Positions 1 to 6,218 of a DNA stretch of 7,174 nucleotides are shown here, piece by piece. The stretch is from an uncultured Lachnospiraceae bacterium (GTDB lineage: Bacteria > Bacillota_A > Clostridia > Lachnospirales > Lachnospiraceae). The translations under genes and the position numbers were made by a program. The stretch's first letter is position 1. Every line of letters starts with the position of its first letter. The stretch covers positions 1 through 7,174 of the forward strand of contig CANOBT010000239.1 in assembly GCA_947564305.1 (NCBI GenBank). The letters run 5' to 3'. The notes beneath the pieces are model-generated. The model ran no database searches, had not been told where the DNA came from, and saw nothing but the letters and a program-made list of their open reading frames with translations.

Positions 1-1003
1 AAAATACAGAGCCGTATCCCACAGCGGAAGATACCTTGATATAGCCGCCCTGCATGGTGACGATCTCACGAACCAGATACAGCCCGATGCCGATGCCGTC
101 CACATCGTGTACTTCCTCTTCCCGGTAGAAGCGTTTGAAGATCATGCCCTGTCGGTTTTCCGCAATTCCCTTCCCACTGTCCGCAATGTCGATTTTCACA
201 TACAGCTCCCAGCTTTGGACGGTGACGCGAATCGTGCCGCCCTCCGGCGTGTACTTTACAGCATTATCCAGAATATTGAACAGGGCCTCGCCGGTCCATT
301 TCCTGTCATGGGCCAGCGCCAGATCAGGCGGGCAATCCACACTTACATGAATATTTTTCTTTTCGGCGTTAAGCAGGATACCGCCCAGCGCCGCCGCAAG
401 GGTATCATAGAGCGGCTGTATTTTTCTGTCCAGAGAAATCACGCCGGTTTCCAGCCGGGAGGTCTTTATCATAGCCTGCATAAGAAAATCCAGCTTATCA
501 AGCTGTCCGCTGGATGCCTGTAAAAACTCCCGCTGTTTTTCCTCCGGCACGGACTGTTCAAGCAACGTGGCGTTTACCATCTGGAGGTTGGCAATCGGCG
601 TTTTCACCTGATGGGATATGTCGGAAATCAGTTCCTGCAAATCAGCCCGGTCCTTCGCCACACGCTCCCGATTCTCCCGCATGACTTCATACAGACGCAG
701 CAGCCGATGATTGATTTTGTAAAACAGATTTTCTTCCTCATGAATTTGCGGCGGTGGGGCCGCCCCATCCAGCATATCATCCATCGTCCGGCAAAGGCTG
801 TCCGAAAATAATACCAGCTTGCGGCGGAGAAACGCCACAAAAACAGCAACGCAGGCAAAAACCAGAATGGTAAACAGCAGGCCCAGCCAGACAAGAATCA
901 GGTTCCCGGTAAGCAGATACACCGTAGCAAGGGCAGCCAGCGAAATGCCACATAAAAAGGCAGTCCCTATGGCACAGGCCCGGTTGACAGAAAGCCCTTT
1001 CAC
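1..1003 (-). CDS. Sensor histidine kinase, intramembrane-sensing type (C-terminus off window)
   Basis: This is a membrane histidine kinase that would autophosphorylate and pass phosphate to the response regulator encoded just upstream. The frame gives 334 residues before the left edge. Two helices (about residues 9-31 and 35-59) are separated by only three or four residues (TGN), so there is almost no external sensor domain. A linker or coiled coil follows (about 90-125), then the H-box SDISHQVKTP with His131, the N-box NILDNAVKYTPEG (243-255), the G1 box DSGKGI (275-280), the F-box FKRFYR (289-294) and the G2 box GIGIGLYLVR (303-312). The sequence breaks off at GYGSVF, where this family usually ends within about ten residues, so it is nearly complete. 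The start is GTG, overlapping the regulator stop as GTGA, and GGAGGG lies 8 bases upstream. By layout it resembles BceS- or CprK-type kinases that work with peptide-antibiotic transporters. That role is inferred; the kinase identity is certain. Confidence 0.93.
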   Translation of the reverse strand, partial: MKGLSVNRACAIGTAFLCGISLAALATVYLLTGNLILVWLGLLFTILVFACVAVFVAFLRRKLVLFSDSLCRTMDDMLDGAAPPPQIHEEENLFYKINHRLLRLYEVMRENRERVAKDRADLQELISDISHQVKTPIANLQMVNATLLEQSVPEEKQREFLQASSGQLDKLDFLMQAMIKTSRLETGVISLDRKIQPLYDTLAAALGGILLNAEKKNIHVSVDCPPDLALAHDRKWTGEALFNILDNAVKYTPEGGTIRVTVQSWELYVKIDIADSGKGIAENRQGMIFKRFYREEEVHDVDGIGIGLYLVREIVTMQGGYIKVSSAVGYGSVF

Positions 1004-1683
1004 TTTTTCAGCCCTCCAATCCACATATAGCCCATGCCGTAAACTGTTTTGATATATTGCAGGCCGTCCACTTCAATTTTACCCCGGATGCGGCTGATCG
1101 TAACCGTCAGAGTGTGTTCATCCACAAAATTTTCGTCCGCATCCCACAGCTTTTCAAGAAGCATCTGACGGGTCAAAACGATTTTGGGATTTCTCACCAG
1201 CACTTTCAGCAGTCTATATTCTAGCGGCGTAAACGTAATTGACTCCCCGGACAGTTCTGCGGTCAGCTCCGAGAAATTGATGGACAGCGTACCGTCCGCA
1301 TAGCAGTCGCCGCCTGTCTGCTTTTGGATGCGGCCAAGCAGAGCCGATATCTTTTTACGGAATACACTGATGGGAAAGGGTTTTGTTACATAATCATCCG
1401 CGCCCAGCTCAAACCCTTTCAGCATATCGCTTTCCATGTCATTTGCCGTCAGAAAAATCACAGCAGTATCAGGGCGGCGCTCCTTGATCTGTTCGCAGAA
1501 ATCAAACCCGTTTCCATCCGGCAGGTTCACATCCAGCACAATCAGGTCATAGTCCTGCGCTTCAAAGAAACGAACCGCCTCCGCACTTGTCACAGCGGAA
1601 TCTACAGTATAGCCGGACGCAGAAAGATTGTAGCACAGTGTATTGTTCAAAAGCCGGTCATCCTCCACCACTAAGAGCCGCAT
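1000..1683 (-). CDS. OmpR/PhoB-family response regulator
   Basis: This is a cytoplasmic DNA-binding response regulator of 227 residues, the normal length for the family. The receiver domain (about 1-115) has the acidic pocket E7-D8-D9, the phospho-acceptor Asp51 in VLDVNLPDG, the switch Thr79 in FLTA and Lys101 in VTKPF. A winged-helix effector domain (about 128-224) has the family pattern EYRLLKVLVRNP, then a recognition-helix stretch around VDEHTLTVTISRIRGKI and the closing wing YIKTVYGMGYMW. The start ATG has GGAAGGA 9 bases upstream. Its stop overlaps the kinase start by 4 bases, so the two form a two-component pair. It lies 90 bases downstream of the ABC ATPase gene on the same strand with no terminator between, which makes the transporter its natural target. 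That link is inferred from position and from analogous BceR/CprR/LanR systems. Confidence 0.95.
   Translation of the reverse strand: MRLLVVEDDRLLNNTLCYNLSASGYTVDSAVTSAEAVRFFEAQDYDLIVLDVNLPDGNGFDFCEQIKERRPDTAVIFLTANDMESDMLKGFELGADDYVTKPFPISVFRKKISALLGRIQKQTGGDCYADGTLSINFSELTAELSGESITFTPLEYRLLKVLVRNPKIVLTRQMLLEKLWDADENFVDEHTLTVTISRIRGKIEVDGLQYIKTVYGMGYMWIGGLKK
1012..1017 (-). promoter_or_regulatory. Ribosome binding site fixing the GTG start of the kinase
   Basis: GGAGGG lies inside the 3' end of the response-regulator gene, 8 bases before the GTG codon at 1003-1001. No ATG in the kinase frame has comparable spacing, so this site decides the start. It implies translational coupling of kinase to regulator through the GTGA overlap. 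Confidence 0.8.
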
Positions 1684-1711
1684 ACGTTCACATCCTTCCA
1701 GTTCTATTCTT

Positions 1712-1730
1712 CTATCATGGATAGTATCAT
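1712..1730. promoter_or_regulatory. Small dyad and direct repeat in the leader of the response-regulator gene (weak operator candidate)
   Basis: CTATC-ATG-GATAG (1712-1724) is a perfect 5-base inverted repeat, and TATCAT occurs at 1713-1718 and again at 1725-1730, a 12-base period. OmpR-family proteins often bind direct repeats about one helical turn apart, so an autoregulatory site is possible. The motifs are short and could be chance. Confidence 0.2.
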
Positions 1731-1760
1731 TGAAATGTTACGAAAATCTCACAAGAAAAA

Positions 1761-1791
1761 ATTATATCATATTTTACTTTATTTGTGTCAG
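1761..1791 (-). promoter_or_regulatory. Possible internal promoter for the regulator-kinase pair
   Basis: On the minus strand a perfect TATAAT (plus 1761-1766) lies in the AT-rich gap before the response-regulator gene. CTGACA (plus 1786-1791) is a candidate -35, but the 19-base spacing is long. The -35 would fall inside the 3' end of the ATPase gene. Separate transcription of the two-component genes is plausible because the gap of 90 bases contrasts with the overlaps elsewhere in the string. I see no hairpin plus T-run terminator in the gap, so readthrough is also possible. Confidence 0.35.
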
Positions 1792-2418
1792 CACTCCCAT
1801 ATCCATCTCATACACCCTATCACAGAGCAGCCTGATGTCCTCCCAGTTATGACTGATGATGAGGATTAGCTTTCCCTCCTCTTTCAGCCCAAGCAGAAGT
1901 TTTCGTATCTCTTCCACGCCGTGATTATCCAGTCCATTCATGGGCTCGTCAAGGATAATCAGACTGGGATTTTCCATGATAGCCTGTGCAATACCCAGCC
2001 GCTGGCGCATCCCCAGGGAATATTTCCCAACCCATTTCTTATCGTCAGGGTCAAGACCAACCATGGTGATGCACTCCCTGATCCGCTCCTTTCCAGCCAC
2101 ATTTCGGATGGAGGCAAGATATTTTAAATTCCGATATCCGGATTCTCTGGGCAAAAATCCTGGTGTCTCGATGATGAAGCCAATATCCTCGACAAATTCC
2201 ACATCTCGCCCGACCTGTTTTTCTCCGACCCATATCTCACCTTCCGTGACAGACATAAACCCGCAGAGGCACTTGATCAGCACCGTCTTCCCAGAACCGT
2301 TCCTTCCCACAATCCCATAAATTCCCCGCTCTGGTATCTCCAGATTAATGTCCTTCAATACCGTCTGCTCCTCTATTGTCTTAGAGACATTTTTAAAGAT
2401 AATCCTTCTGCCATTCAT
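1774..2418 (-). CDS. ABC transporter ATP-binding protein, LanF/BcrA-like (peptide-antibiotic immunity type)
   Basis: This is the nucleotide-binding subunit of an ABC transporter, expected as a dimer on the cytoplasmic face of the two permeases encoded upstream. Numbering from the ATG at 2418 (214 residues), it has Walker A GRNGSGKT (38-45), the signature SLGMRQ (134-139), Walker B LIILDEP (153-159), the D-loop NGLD (161-164) and the H-loop His190. Where most ABC proteins have the Q-loop Gln, it reads IGFIIETPGF with Glu84. This 'E-loop' is described for lantibiotic-immunity LanF ATPases and also resembles BcrA. It lacks the C-terminal extension of about 80-90 residues of ~300-residue BcrA proteins. 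I prefer the ATG at 2418 because it overlaps the permease stop as ATGA. An in-frame ATG at 2433 would add five residues, but its upstream sequence shows no good ribosome binding site. The ATPase call is certain; the peptide-immunity role is an informed inference. Confidence 0.93.
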   Translation of the reverse strand: MNGRRIIFKNVSKTIEEQTVLKDINLEIPERGIYGIVGRNGSGKTVLIKCLCGFMSVTEGEIWVGEKQVGRDVEFVEDIGFIIETPGFLPRESGYRNLKYLASIRNVAGKERIRECITMVGLDPDDKKWVGKYSLGMRQRLGIAQAIMENPSLIILDEPMNGLDNHGVEEIRKLLLGLKEEGKLILIISHNWEDIRLLCDRVYEMDMGVLTQIK

Positions 2419-3260
2419 TTTTGCTGTCCCCATTTCTTTATTTTTTTAGTTCCCGACCCCAGGCAAATCACAATAAAAAGCGTGATTGTCACTGCAAAGA
2501 ACACCACCGCATATTCCAAAGATACGCCATAAGACAGGTTGTTCCCTGACATCACCTTCAATTGTGCCAACGTCACCGGCGAGAAAAGGTACGCCTTTGG
2601 TGTCCATGAATTGTAGATCATTACATCCAGAAATACAAAAAAAGATGCCACCAATATCCCTGTCATCTTTTTTGTGATGTAATTGAACAAATAGACCACC
2701 AGCCCCATCCATGCAACGCACGCCCACTCAAGCAGGAAGCTGATTGCAGTCGCCTCCACAGGCGAAAATACACCGACAATATAAGCAAACACCGTAAACG
2801 GTACACCATACTGATTCCCCGCGTTTGTCCTTGCCAGCGTCCCCCAGATGATTCCCCAGTCGCCGCTAAACCTGGTTTGTGAAAGCAGGCTGATAACACT
2901 AAACACCCATATAACCCCCACAAACAAAAATGAAGATGCCAGAATATACAGTACATTACCCAACTGCCATGAAAATCTCCCGGAACGTTGAATAATATAG
3001 TAATGAGCCTTCCCTTCAAAGGGCGCTGTGCTAAACAGAAAAACCGCACTCACCAGAAAAACCATCTGGCAGATATAATCATTTATCAGATGTGGAAAAG
3101 CCCACGGACTCACTTTCTCTGAGGCCGCCTGCGCCAGATCAGCCACCGGCTCCAGATAGGAATAGATAAACACAGCAAGAATCATGAACAGAATCAGCAC
3201 CCTGACTTGCACTAATTCCTGCTTTAGCTGAAAGCAAAATACCCGAACTCCCTTACTCAT
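2415..3260 (-). CDS. ABC-2 type permease, second membrane subunit
   Basis: This is a 281-residue integral membrane protein with about six hydrophobic segments (near residues 20-36, 60-78, 101-127, 167-193, 199-215 and 247-267) and a basic C-terminal tail (TKKIKKW). The layout fits the LanE/LanG and BcrB group of ABC-2 permeases, which are usually around 230-280 residues with six helices. The loop after the second helix (FEGKAHYYIIQRSGR) is in the place where such permeases have a cytoplasmic coupling loop. It starts with ATG 6 bases after GGGAGGG and overlaps the previous permease gene by 8 bases. Its own stop overlaps the ATPase start, so all three are translationally coupled. The sequence itself is not one I recognise at family level; the assignment rests on topology and gene order. 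Confidence 0.85.
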   Translation of the reverse strand: MSKGVRVFCFQLKQELVQVRVLILFMILAVFIYSYLEPVADLAQAASEKVSPWAFPHLINDYICQMVFLVSAVFLFSTAPFEGKAHYYIIQRSGRFSWQLGNVLYILASSFLFVGVIWVFSVISLLSQTRFSGDWGIIWGTLARTNAGNQYGVPFTVFAYIVGVFSPVEATAISFLLEWACVAWMGLVVYLFNYITKKMTGILVASFFVFLDVMIYNSWTPKAYLFSPVTLAQLKVMSGNNLSYGVSLEYAVVFFAVTITLFIVICLGSGTKKIKKWGQQK

Positions 3261-4062
3261 TCTTCACCCTCCCTTTCAGCTTCCGGTAAAACAGGACGCC
3301 AAATCCCACAGTCAGTCCCAACACCACCAACGCAGAACACAAAATGGTGAGCCGATCCGTACCGACGGAGCTTCTGCCCTGCAGCCATAAATCCAACCGG
3401 AGTCCAACAGGAATCTTCAAAACAAAATAAGCCCGACCTGTCAAAAAGGACAGAATCAAAGGAGAGGCCGCCGTCACATAGATATTAGGGAAATATGACG
3501 ATACCAGCAAAGCTGCCGTTGCCCATAACCCTCCGGTCAAGAACAAAAGGAAGATAACCGCTGTAAAATAACCGGCAACATTACCCTGCAACAAAAATTC
3601 ATAAAAAGGAAAAGCTTCTGTCTCCGGCAATCTGGCTCGATGAAACAACTGAATAAAAGAATTTGCCAAAAGGATAAAGGCAATCCCACCTGCCGATACC
3701 GGAAGAGCTCCTGAGAGGAACGTTGTAAGCACCTTGGACATGCAGTATTTCTTCTTCCCTGTTTTCATAAGCAGCATCCTCAGCATATTCGTATTGTATT
3801 CCTCACAAAAACTTACTGCATAGGGAAGCGCCGCCAGCATTGGAACCACATAGATACCATAAAAGCCGCCAAATATAAAAGAATTACACCAATAATAGTA
3901 TACATCCACAGTCTCAGGGGAGGTCCACATAAATGGTATTTGGTTCCAGGTGTCCAGGCAGATACACAGCACAACACCAACCGGCACAAGAAAAAATCTC
4001 ACTGTCAGACTTCTCTTAAATTCGGCACCAAGCAGGCGGGGCAATACCCTGTTATTCTCCAT
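3253..4062 (-). CDS. ABC-2 type permease, first membrane subunit
   Basis: This is a 269-residue membrane protein with about six helices (near 21-38, 62-84, 110-138, 162-190, 193-212 and 238-259) and a basic C-terminus. Between helices 2 and 3 it has FCEEYNTNMLRMLLMKTGKKKY, the pattern of the cytoplasmic coupling loop in ABC-2 permeases: an acidic pair, then a Thr/Asn turn, then a basic stretch followed by Y...SK. Together with the next gene it gives two different permeases for one ATPase, as in LanFEG and CprABC transporters, rather than one large BceB-like permease. It overlaps the lipoprotein gene by 11 bases and has GGGAGGG 10 bases before the ATG. Substrate is unknown; a membrane-active peptide is the best guess from context. 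Confidence 0.88.
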   Translation of the reverse strand: MENNRVLPRLLGAEFKRSLTVRFFLVPVGVVLCICLDTWNQIPFMWTSPETVDVYYYWCNSFIFGGFYGIYVVPMLAALPYAVSFCEEYNTNMLRMLLMKTGKKKYCMSKVLTTFLSGALPVSAGGIAFILLANSFIQLFHRARLPETEAFPFYEFLLQGNVAGYFTAVIFLLFLTGGLWATAALLVSSYFPNIYVTAASPLILSFLTGRAYFVLKIPVGLRLDLWLQGRSSVGTDRLTILCSALVVLGLTVGFGVLFYRKLKGRVKNE

Positions 4063-5236
4063 AGGCCAGATTCCCTCCCGTTATCGCATTGATTCGCTCG
4101 GCGCTGCTGTTTCCCGAAGGCGAATCTATCTGCACACACCAATAAGGCGCCAGCTTATACTGTTCCGTCTCTTTCCAGTCCGGTACAACAACATACTCCA
4201 GCCATATCCGGGAGATTGTAACCTGCGAGTCCAATATGGTATTCTCATAAATTTCCTTTACCGCTTCCAGCGCTGCCTCCGCTGAAATAATTGTCTGCGC
4301 CTCTGCTTCCGGGCTGGCATCAAAAAATCCACCCCTAACGGCTATATAGCGAATCCCATCCTGATCAAGCAACATCGTAATCCGGCTTTCAGCCGTCCAA
4401 TAGGTTTCCACCGCCATGGATATGCCCGGCTCATTGATGCCGCTGTAGATTGGCAGACCTTCCTTCGTCAGTTCATACTCCATATAGTACATCTCATCTG
4501 CGTCCGACCAGTCATCGACCGTGGCTGTTTTTCCTCTCTGTGCATCTTCCTGGTAGTTCTGCGTCTGTCTGTACTTCTCATCCAACTCCGTTAGTTCTTT
4601 TTGATTTAGGGCATAAGCAGCAAGAACCTCCGAATCCTGTCCTGTCAGTTCTTTCACCTTTTCCTTTCCCATCTGAACGGCTTCCTCTGCGTTCAGAAAG
4701 GACAAATCCTGTATTTCTTCCTTCCGGAAAGAACAACTGCCGGCATTATAATATGCGGATTCCACCAGAGATACAATGTAATCGTCCCTTTCCTCGTCCC
4801 TGGCATATGTAAAATTACCCAGGGGATCCGTACTAAAGTATCCGCCCTCTTTCGTTTCTGCGGAATAAGCTCCCGTCCATTCCGGGTGATCCGTTACGAC
4901 TGCTTCCGACATTCCGGAAAAAACATCCAACTCTTCTCTCGGAAACGCTTTCTCTGTCAACGCATACACGCTGTATCCCTGCTCTTTCGGCAAAACCACC
5001 TCCGCGTCAATAACCAGCTGATCGGACAACTTCTCGCTGATATGGTTTGTTCCGGATTCCGCCCCTCCTGCACTCCAGGCATTCTCCTGCGCCTCCTCTG
5101 TGCAGCTTCCGGCCGGTGTGCTCTCAGAGGGTTCTGCTGCCGTACCGGAACAGCCAGTCATCAGAATACCGGCGGACATAAGCACAGACAATGCAAACAT
5201 CTTTTTTGAAATGTTCTTTTTCATAGCAATAACCAT
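4052..5236 (-). CDS. Putative lipoprotein, first gene of the ABC operon
   Basis: This is a 394-residue secreted lipoprotein. Lys-rich MKKNISKKM is followed by a hydrophobic stretch and the lipobox LMTGC with Cys29, then a Ser/Thr/Glu-rich tether of about 30 residues. The mature part is acidic with no further membrane helix. Near the C-terminus, a segment with AEAALEAVKEIYENTI, strands around RIWLEYVVV, then PYWCVQI and RINAITGG, looks like the end of a PepSY- or YycI-like fold. DUF6034-type clostridial lipoproteins have a similar layout, but I cannot confirm membership. It leads the operon and overlaps the first permease gene, so it probably binds or traps the transporter's substrate outside the membrane, in the position LanI holds in lantibiotic immunity. 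Start: ATG 5236 has AAGGA 9 bases upstream; ATG 5224 (MKKN) is also possible, with GGAG 13 bases upstream. Either keeps the signal peptide. Confidence 0.88.
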   Translation of the reverse strand: MVIAMKKNISKKMFALSVLMSAGILMTGCSGTAAEPSESTPAGSCTEEAQENAWSAGGAESGTNHISEKLSDQLVIDAEVVLPKEQGYSVYALTEKAFPREELDVFSGMSEAVVTDHPEWTGAYSAETKEGGYFSTDPLGNFTYARDEERDDYIVSLVESAYYNAGSCSFRKEEIQDLSFLNAEEAVQMGKEKVKELTGQDSEVLAAYALNQKELTELDEKYRQTQNYQEDAQRGKTATVDDWSDADEMYYMEYELTKEGLPIYSGINEPGISMAVETYWTAESRITMLLDQDGIRYIAVRGGFFDASPEAEAQTIISAEAALEAVKEIYENTILDSQVTISRIWLEYVVVPDWKETEQYKLAPYWCVQIDSPSGNSSAERINAITGGNLAYGE

Positions 5237-5258
5237 ACTCCTTTTTCCTTAAAATTCT

Positions 5259-5309
5259 GTTGAAGTCAATGACAACTCTCATTATCCATGTCTCTGTCAT
5301 AACTTCAAC
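5259..5309. repeat. Long imperfect inverted repeat over the operon promoter (operator candidate)
   Basis: The left arm 5259-5274 (GTTGAAGTCAATGACA) and the right arm 5295-5309 (TGTCATAACTTCAAC) are inverted copies: 8 bases pair, then a CA/T difference, then 6 or more bases pair. The spacer is 20 bases. The dyad centre (about 5284) falls on the predicted -10 of the minus-strand promoter, one arm covers the -35, and the other begins at the predicted start point. Two bound regulator units would therefore straddle the promoter. A transcript hairpin is less likely, because only one arm would be transcribed if the start point is right. Confidence 0.55.
5281..5308 (-). promoter_or_regulatory. Predicted promoter of the lipoprotein-ABC operon
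   Basis: On the minus strand TTGAAG (plus 5303-5308) and GATAAT (plus 5281-5286) are separated by 16 bases, matching sigma-A consensus at four and five of six positions. The predicted start point near 5274 would give a leader of about 38 bases before the ATG at 5236. The -35 hexamer lies inside one arm of the inverted repeat described separately. Confidence 0.5.
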
Positions 5310-5318
5310 CCTTTCTGC

Positions 5319-5348
5319 ACCAAACGACATGTTTTGTCTCTATTTGGT
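5319..5348. repeat. Second dyad upstream of the operon promoter
   Basis: ACCAAA (5319-5324) and TTTGGT (5343-5348) are perfect inverted copies. Between them GACA (5326-5329) and TGTC (5335-5338) form a slightly off-centre inner pair. The dyad sits about 10-40 bases upstream of the minus-strand -35, where an activator such as a response regulator could bind. It is AT-rich and short, so chance is not excluded. Confidence 0.35.
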
Positions 5349-5433
5349 CATTCTTCCAATATTCACCCTAACCTTCCTGATTCTTTTTCCAAACCCCAAA
5401 ATCCTCTAAAAAATGCCTTTTCATGCAATTTTT

Positions 5434-5462
5434 TTGTATTCTCTTATCCTTTATAGTATAAT
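5434..5462 (+). promoter_or_regulatory. Promoter of the LytTR regulator operon
   Basis: TTGTAT (5434-5439) and a perfect TATAAT (5457-5462) are spaced by exactly 17 bases, a good sigma-A promoter. An A/T-rich stretch with T- and A-tracts (5405-5436) sits upstream like an UP element. The predicted start near 5469 gives a leader of about 40 bases to the ATG at 5509. Confidence 0.68.
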
Positions 5463-5496
5463 GTAAAAGAATTTATATATAGCAAATGTAATGAAA

Positions 5497-5503
5497 AGAG
5501 GTG
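5497..5503 (+). promoter_or_regulatory. Ribosome binding site choosing ATG 5509
   Basis: AGAGGTG lies 5 bases before the ATG at 5509. An in-frame ATG at 5491 lies upstream of this site and has no Shine-Dalgarno sequence of its own. The protein starting at 5509 begins MRILICDDD, the normal beginning of a receiver domain. Confidence 0.75.
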
Positions 5504-5508
5504 CGAAA

Positions 5509-6213
5509 ATGCGAATACTCATTTGTGACGATGATTCGCTTGTAGTTGAACAGCTTCAAAAATATATCAGGAACTTTTTTAAAAACATCAGTTTAAAATG
5601 TCCCGAAATCACCTGCTTTTCTGACGGTGAATCGCTGCTTGCAGACACCGGGGAAAAAGATATCCTTTTCCTTGATATTGAGATGCCGGGAATCAACGGC
5701 ATCTATGTCGGCAATGAATTAAAAAGGGCAAATGACAACATTATTATTTTTGTTGTTACCTCTTACTCCCAACATCTGGATGATGCCATGCGCTTCCATG
5801 TATTCCGTTACCTGTCAAAACCCTTGGATATCCACCGGTTTTTTCGTAACATGAAAGACGCCATTGATTTATATACCACCATGGCCATCAATCTTCCAAT
5901 CGAAACAAAACAGGGTGTGCATACCCTTCCGGCATCTTCAGTCATAGCGGTAGAAGCACAGGGCAGAAAAGTAACGGTGCATACAACCCTGTGTGATTTT
6001 GAATCTGTCCACAATATGCAGTATTGGCTGGAGCTTCTCCCCAAAAACCTTTTTTTCCAGACACACCGCAGTTTCATTATCAATTTTGAACATGTCACGA
6101 ATTTTGACCGCAATCTTATTTATATGACTGCCGGGCTGTCTGCTTACCTGACCAAAAGAAAATACAGCTTATTTAAAGAAGCCTATCTCCTTTATTTGGA
6201 AAGCATGAGGTAA
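5509..6213 (+). CDS. LytTR-family response regulator (AgrA/ComE type)
   Basis: This 234-residue response regulator is expected to bind promoter DNA after phosphorylation by a membrane sensor. The receiver domain (1-120) has the acidic triad D7-D8-D9, phospho-acceptor Asp56 in LFLDIEMPG, the switch Thr84 and Lys104 in LSKP. The LytTR DNA-binding domain (about 130-230) carries the hallmark FFQTHRSFIIN (182-192). AgrA, ComE and VirR share this design. The promoter and ribosome binding site are clear. The next gene begins 5 bases after its stop and encodes the N-terminus of an AgrC-like sensor, so the pair was once, or still is, a two-component operon of quorum-sensing type. No AgrB or AgrD-like peptide gene is visible. 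It is divergent from the lipoprotein-ABC operon and shares its regulatory region, so it could also control that operon. It is about 35-40% GC in the stretches I counted, lower than the flanking genes. Confidence 0.94.
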   Translation: MRILICDDDSLVVEQLQKYIRNFFKNISLKCPEITCFSDGESLLADTGEKDILFLDIEMPGINGIYVGNELKRANDNIIIFVVTSYSQHLDDAMRFHVFRYLSKPLDIHRFFRNMKDAIDLYTTMAINLPIETKQGVHTLPASSVIAVEAQGRKVTVHTTLCDFESVHNMQYWLELLPKNLFFQTHRSFIINFEHVTNFDRNLIYMTAGLSAYLTKRKYSLFKEAYLLYLESMR

Positions 6214-6218
6214 ATCAA

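Noticed and set aside
107..523. Open plus-strand frame of 138 codons opposite the kinase gene.
   Set aside because: It is antisense to the kinase catalytic domain, which has all its motifs in the minus frame. The plus frame has no ribosome binding site or recognisable domain.
1684..1773. Rho-independent terminator between the ATPase and response-regulator genes.
   Set aside because: There is a T-run in the minus-strand sense but no GC-rich stem before it.
5408..5435. Hairpin-like AAAAAATGC...GCAATTTTTT with a T-run, resembling a weak bidirectional terminator.
   Set aside because: The stem has only two or three G-C pairs and a bulge, and it lies between two divergent promoters where no transcript needs ending. 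An A/T-rich UP-like element for the plus-strand promoter is a simpler reading.
5491..5508. Upstream ATG adding six residues (MKRGAK) to the LytTR regulator.
   Set aside because: The ribosome binding site AGAGGTG lies inside this extension and is correctly placed for the ATG at 5509.
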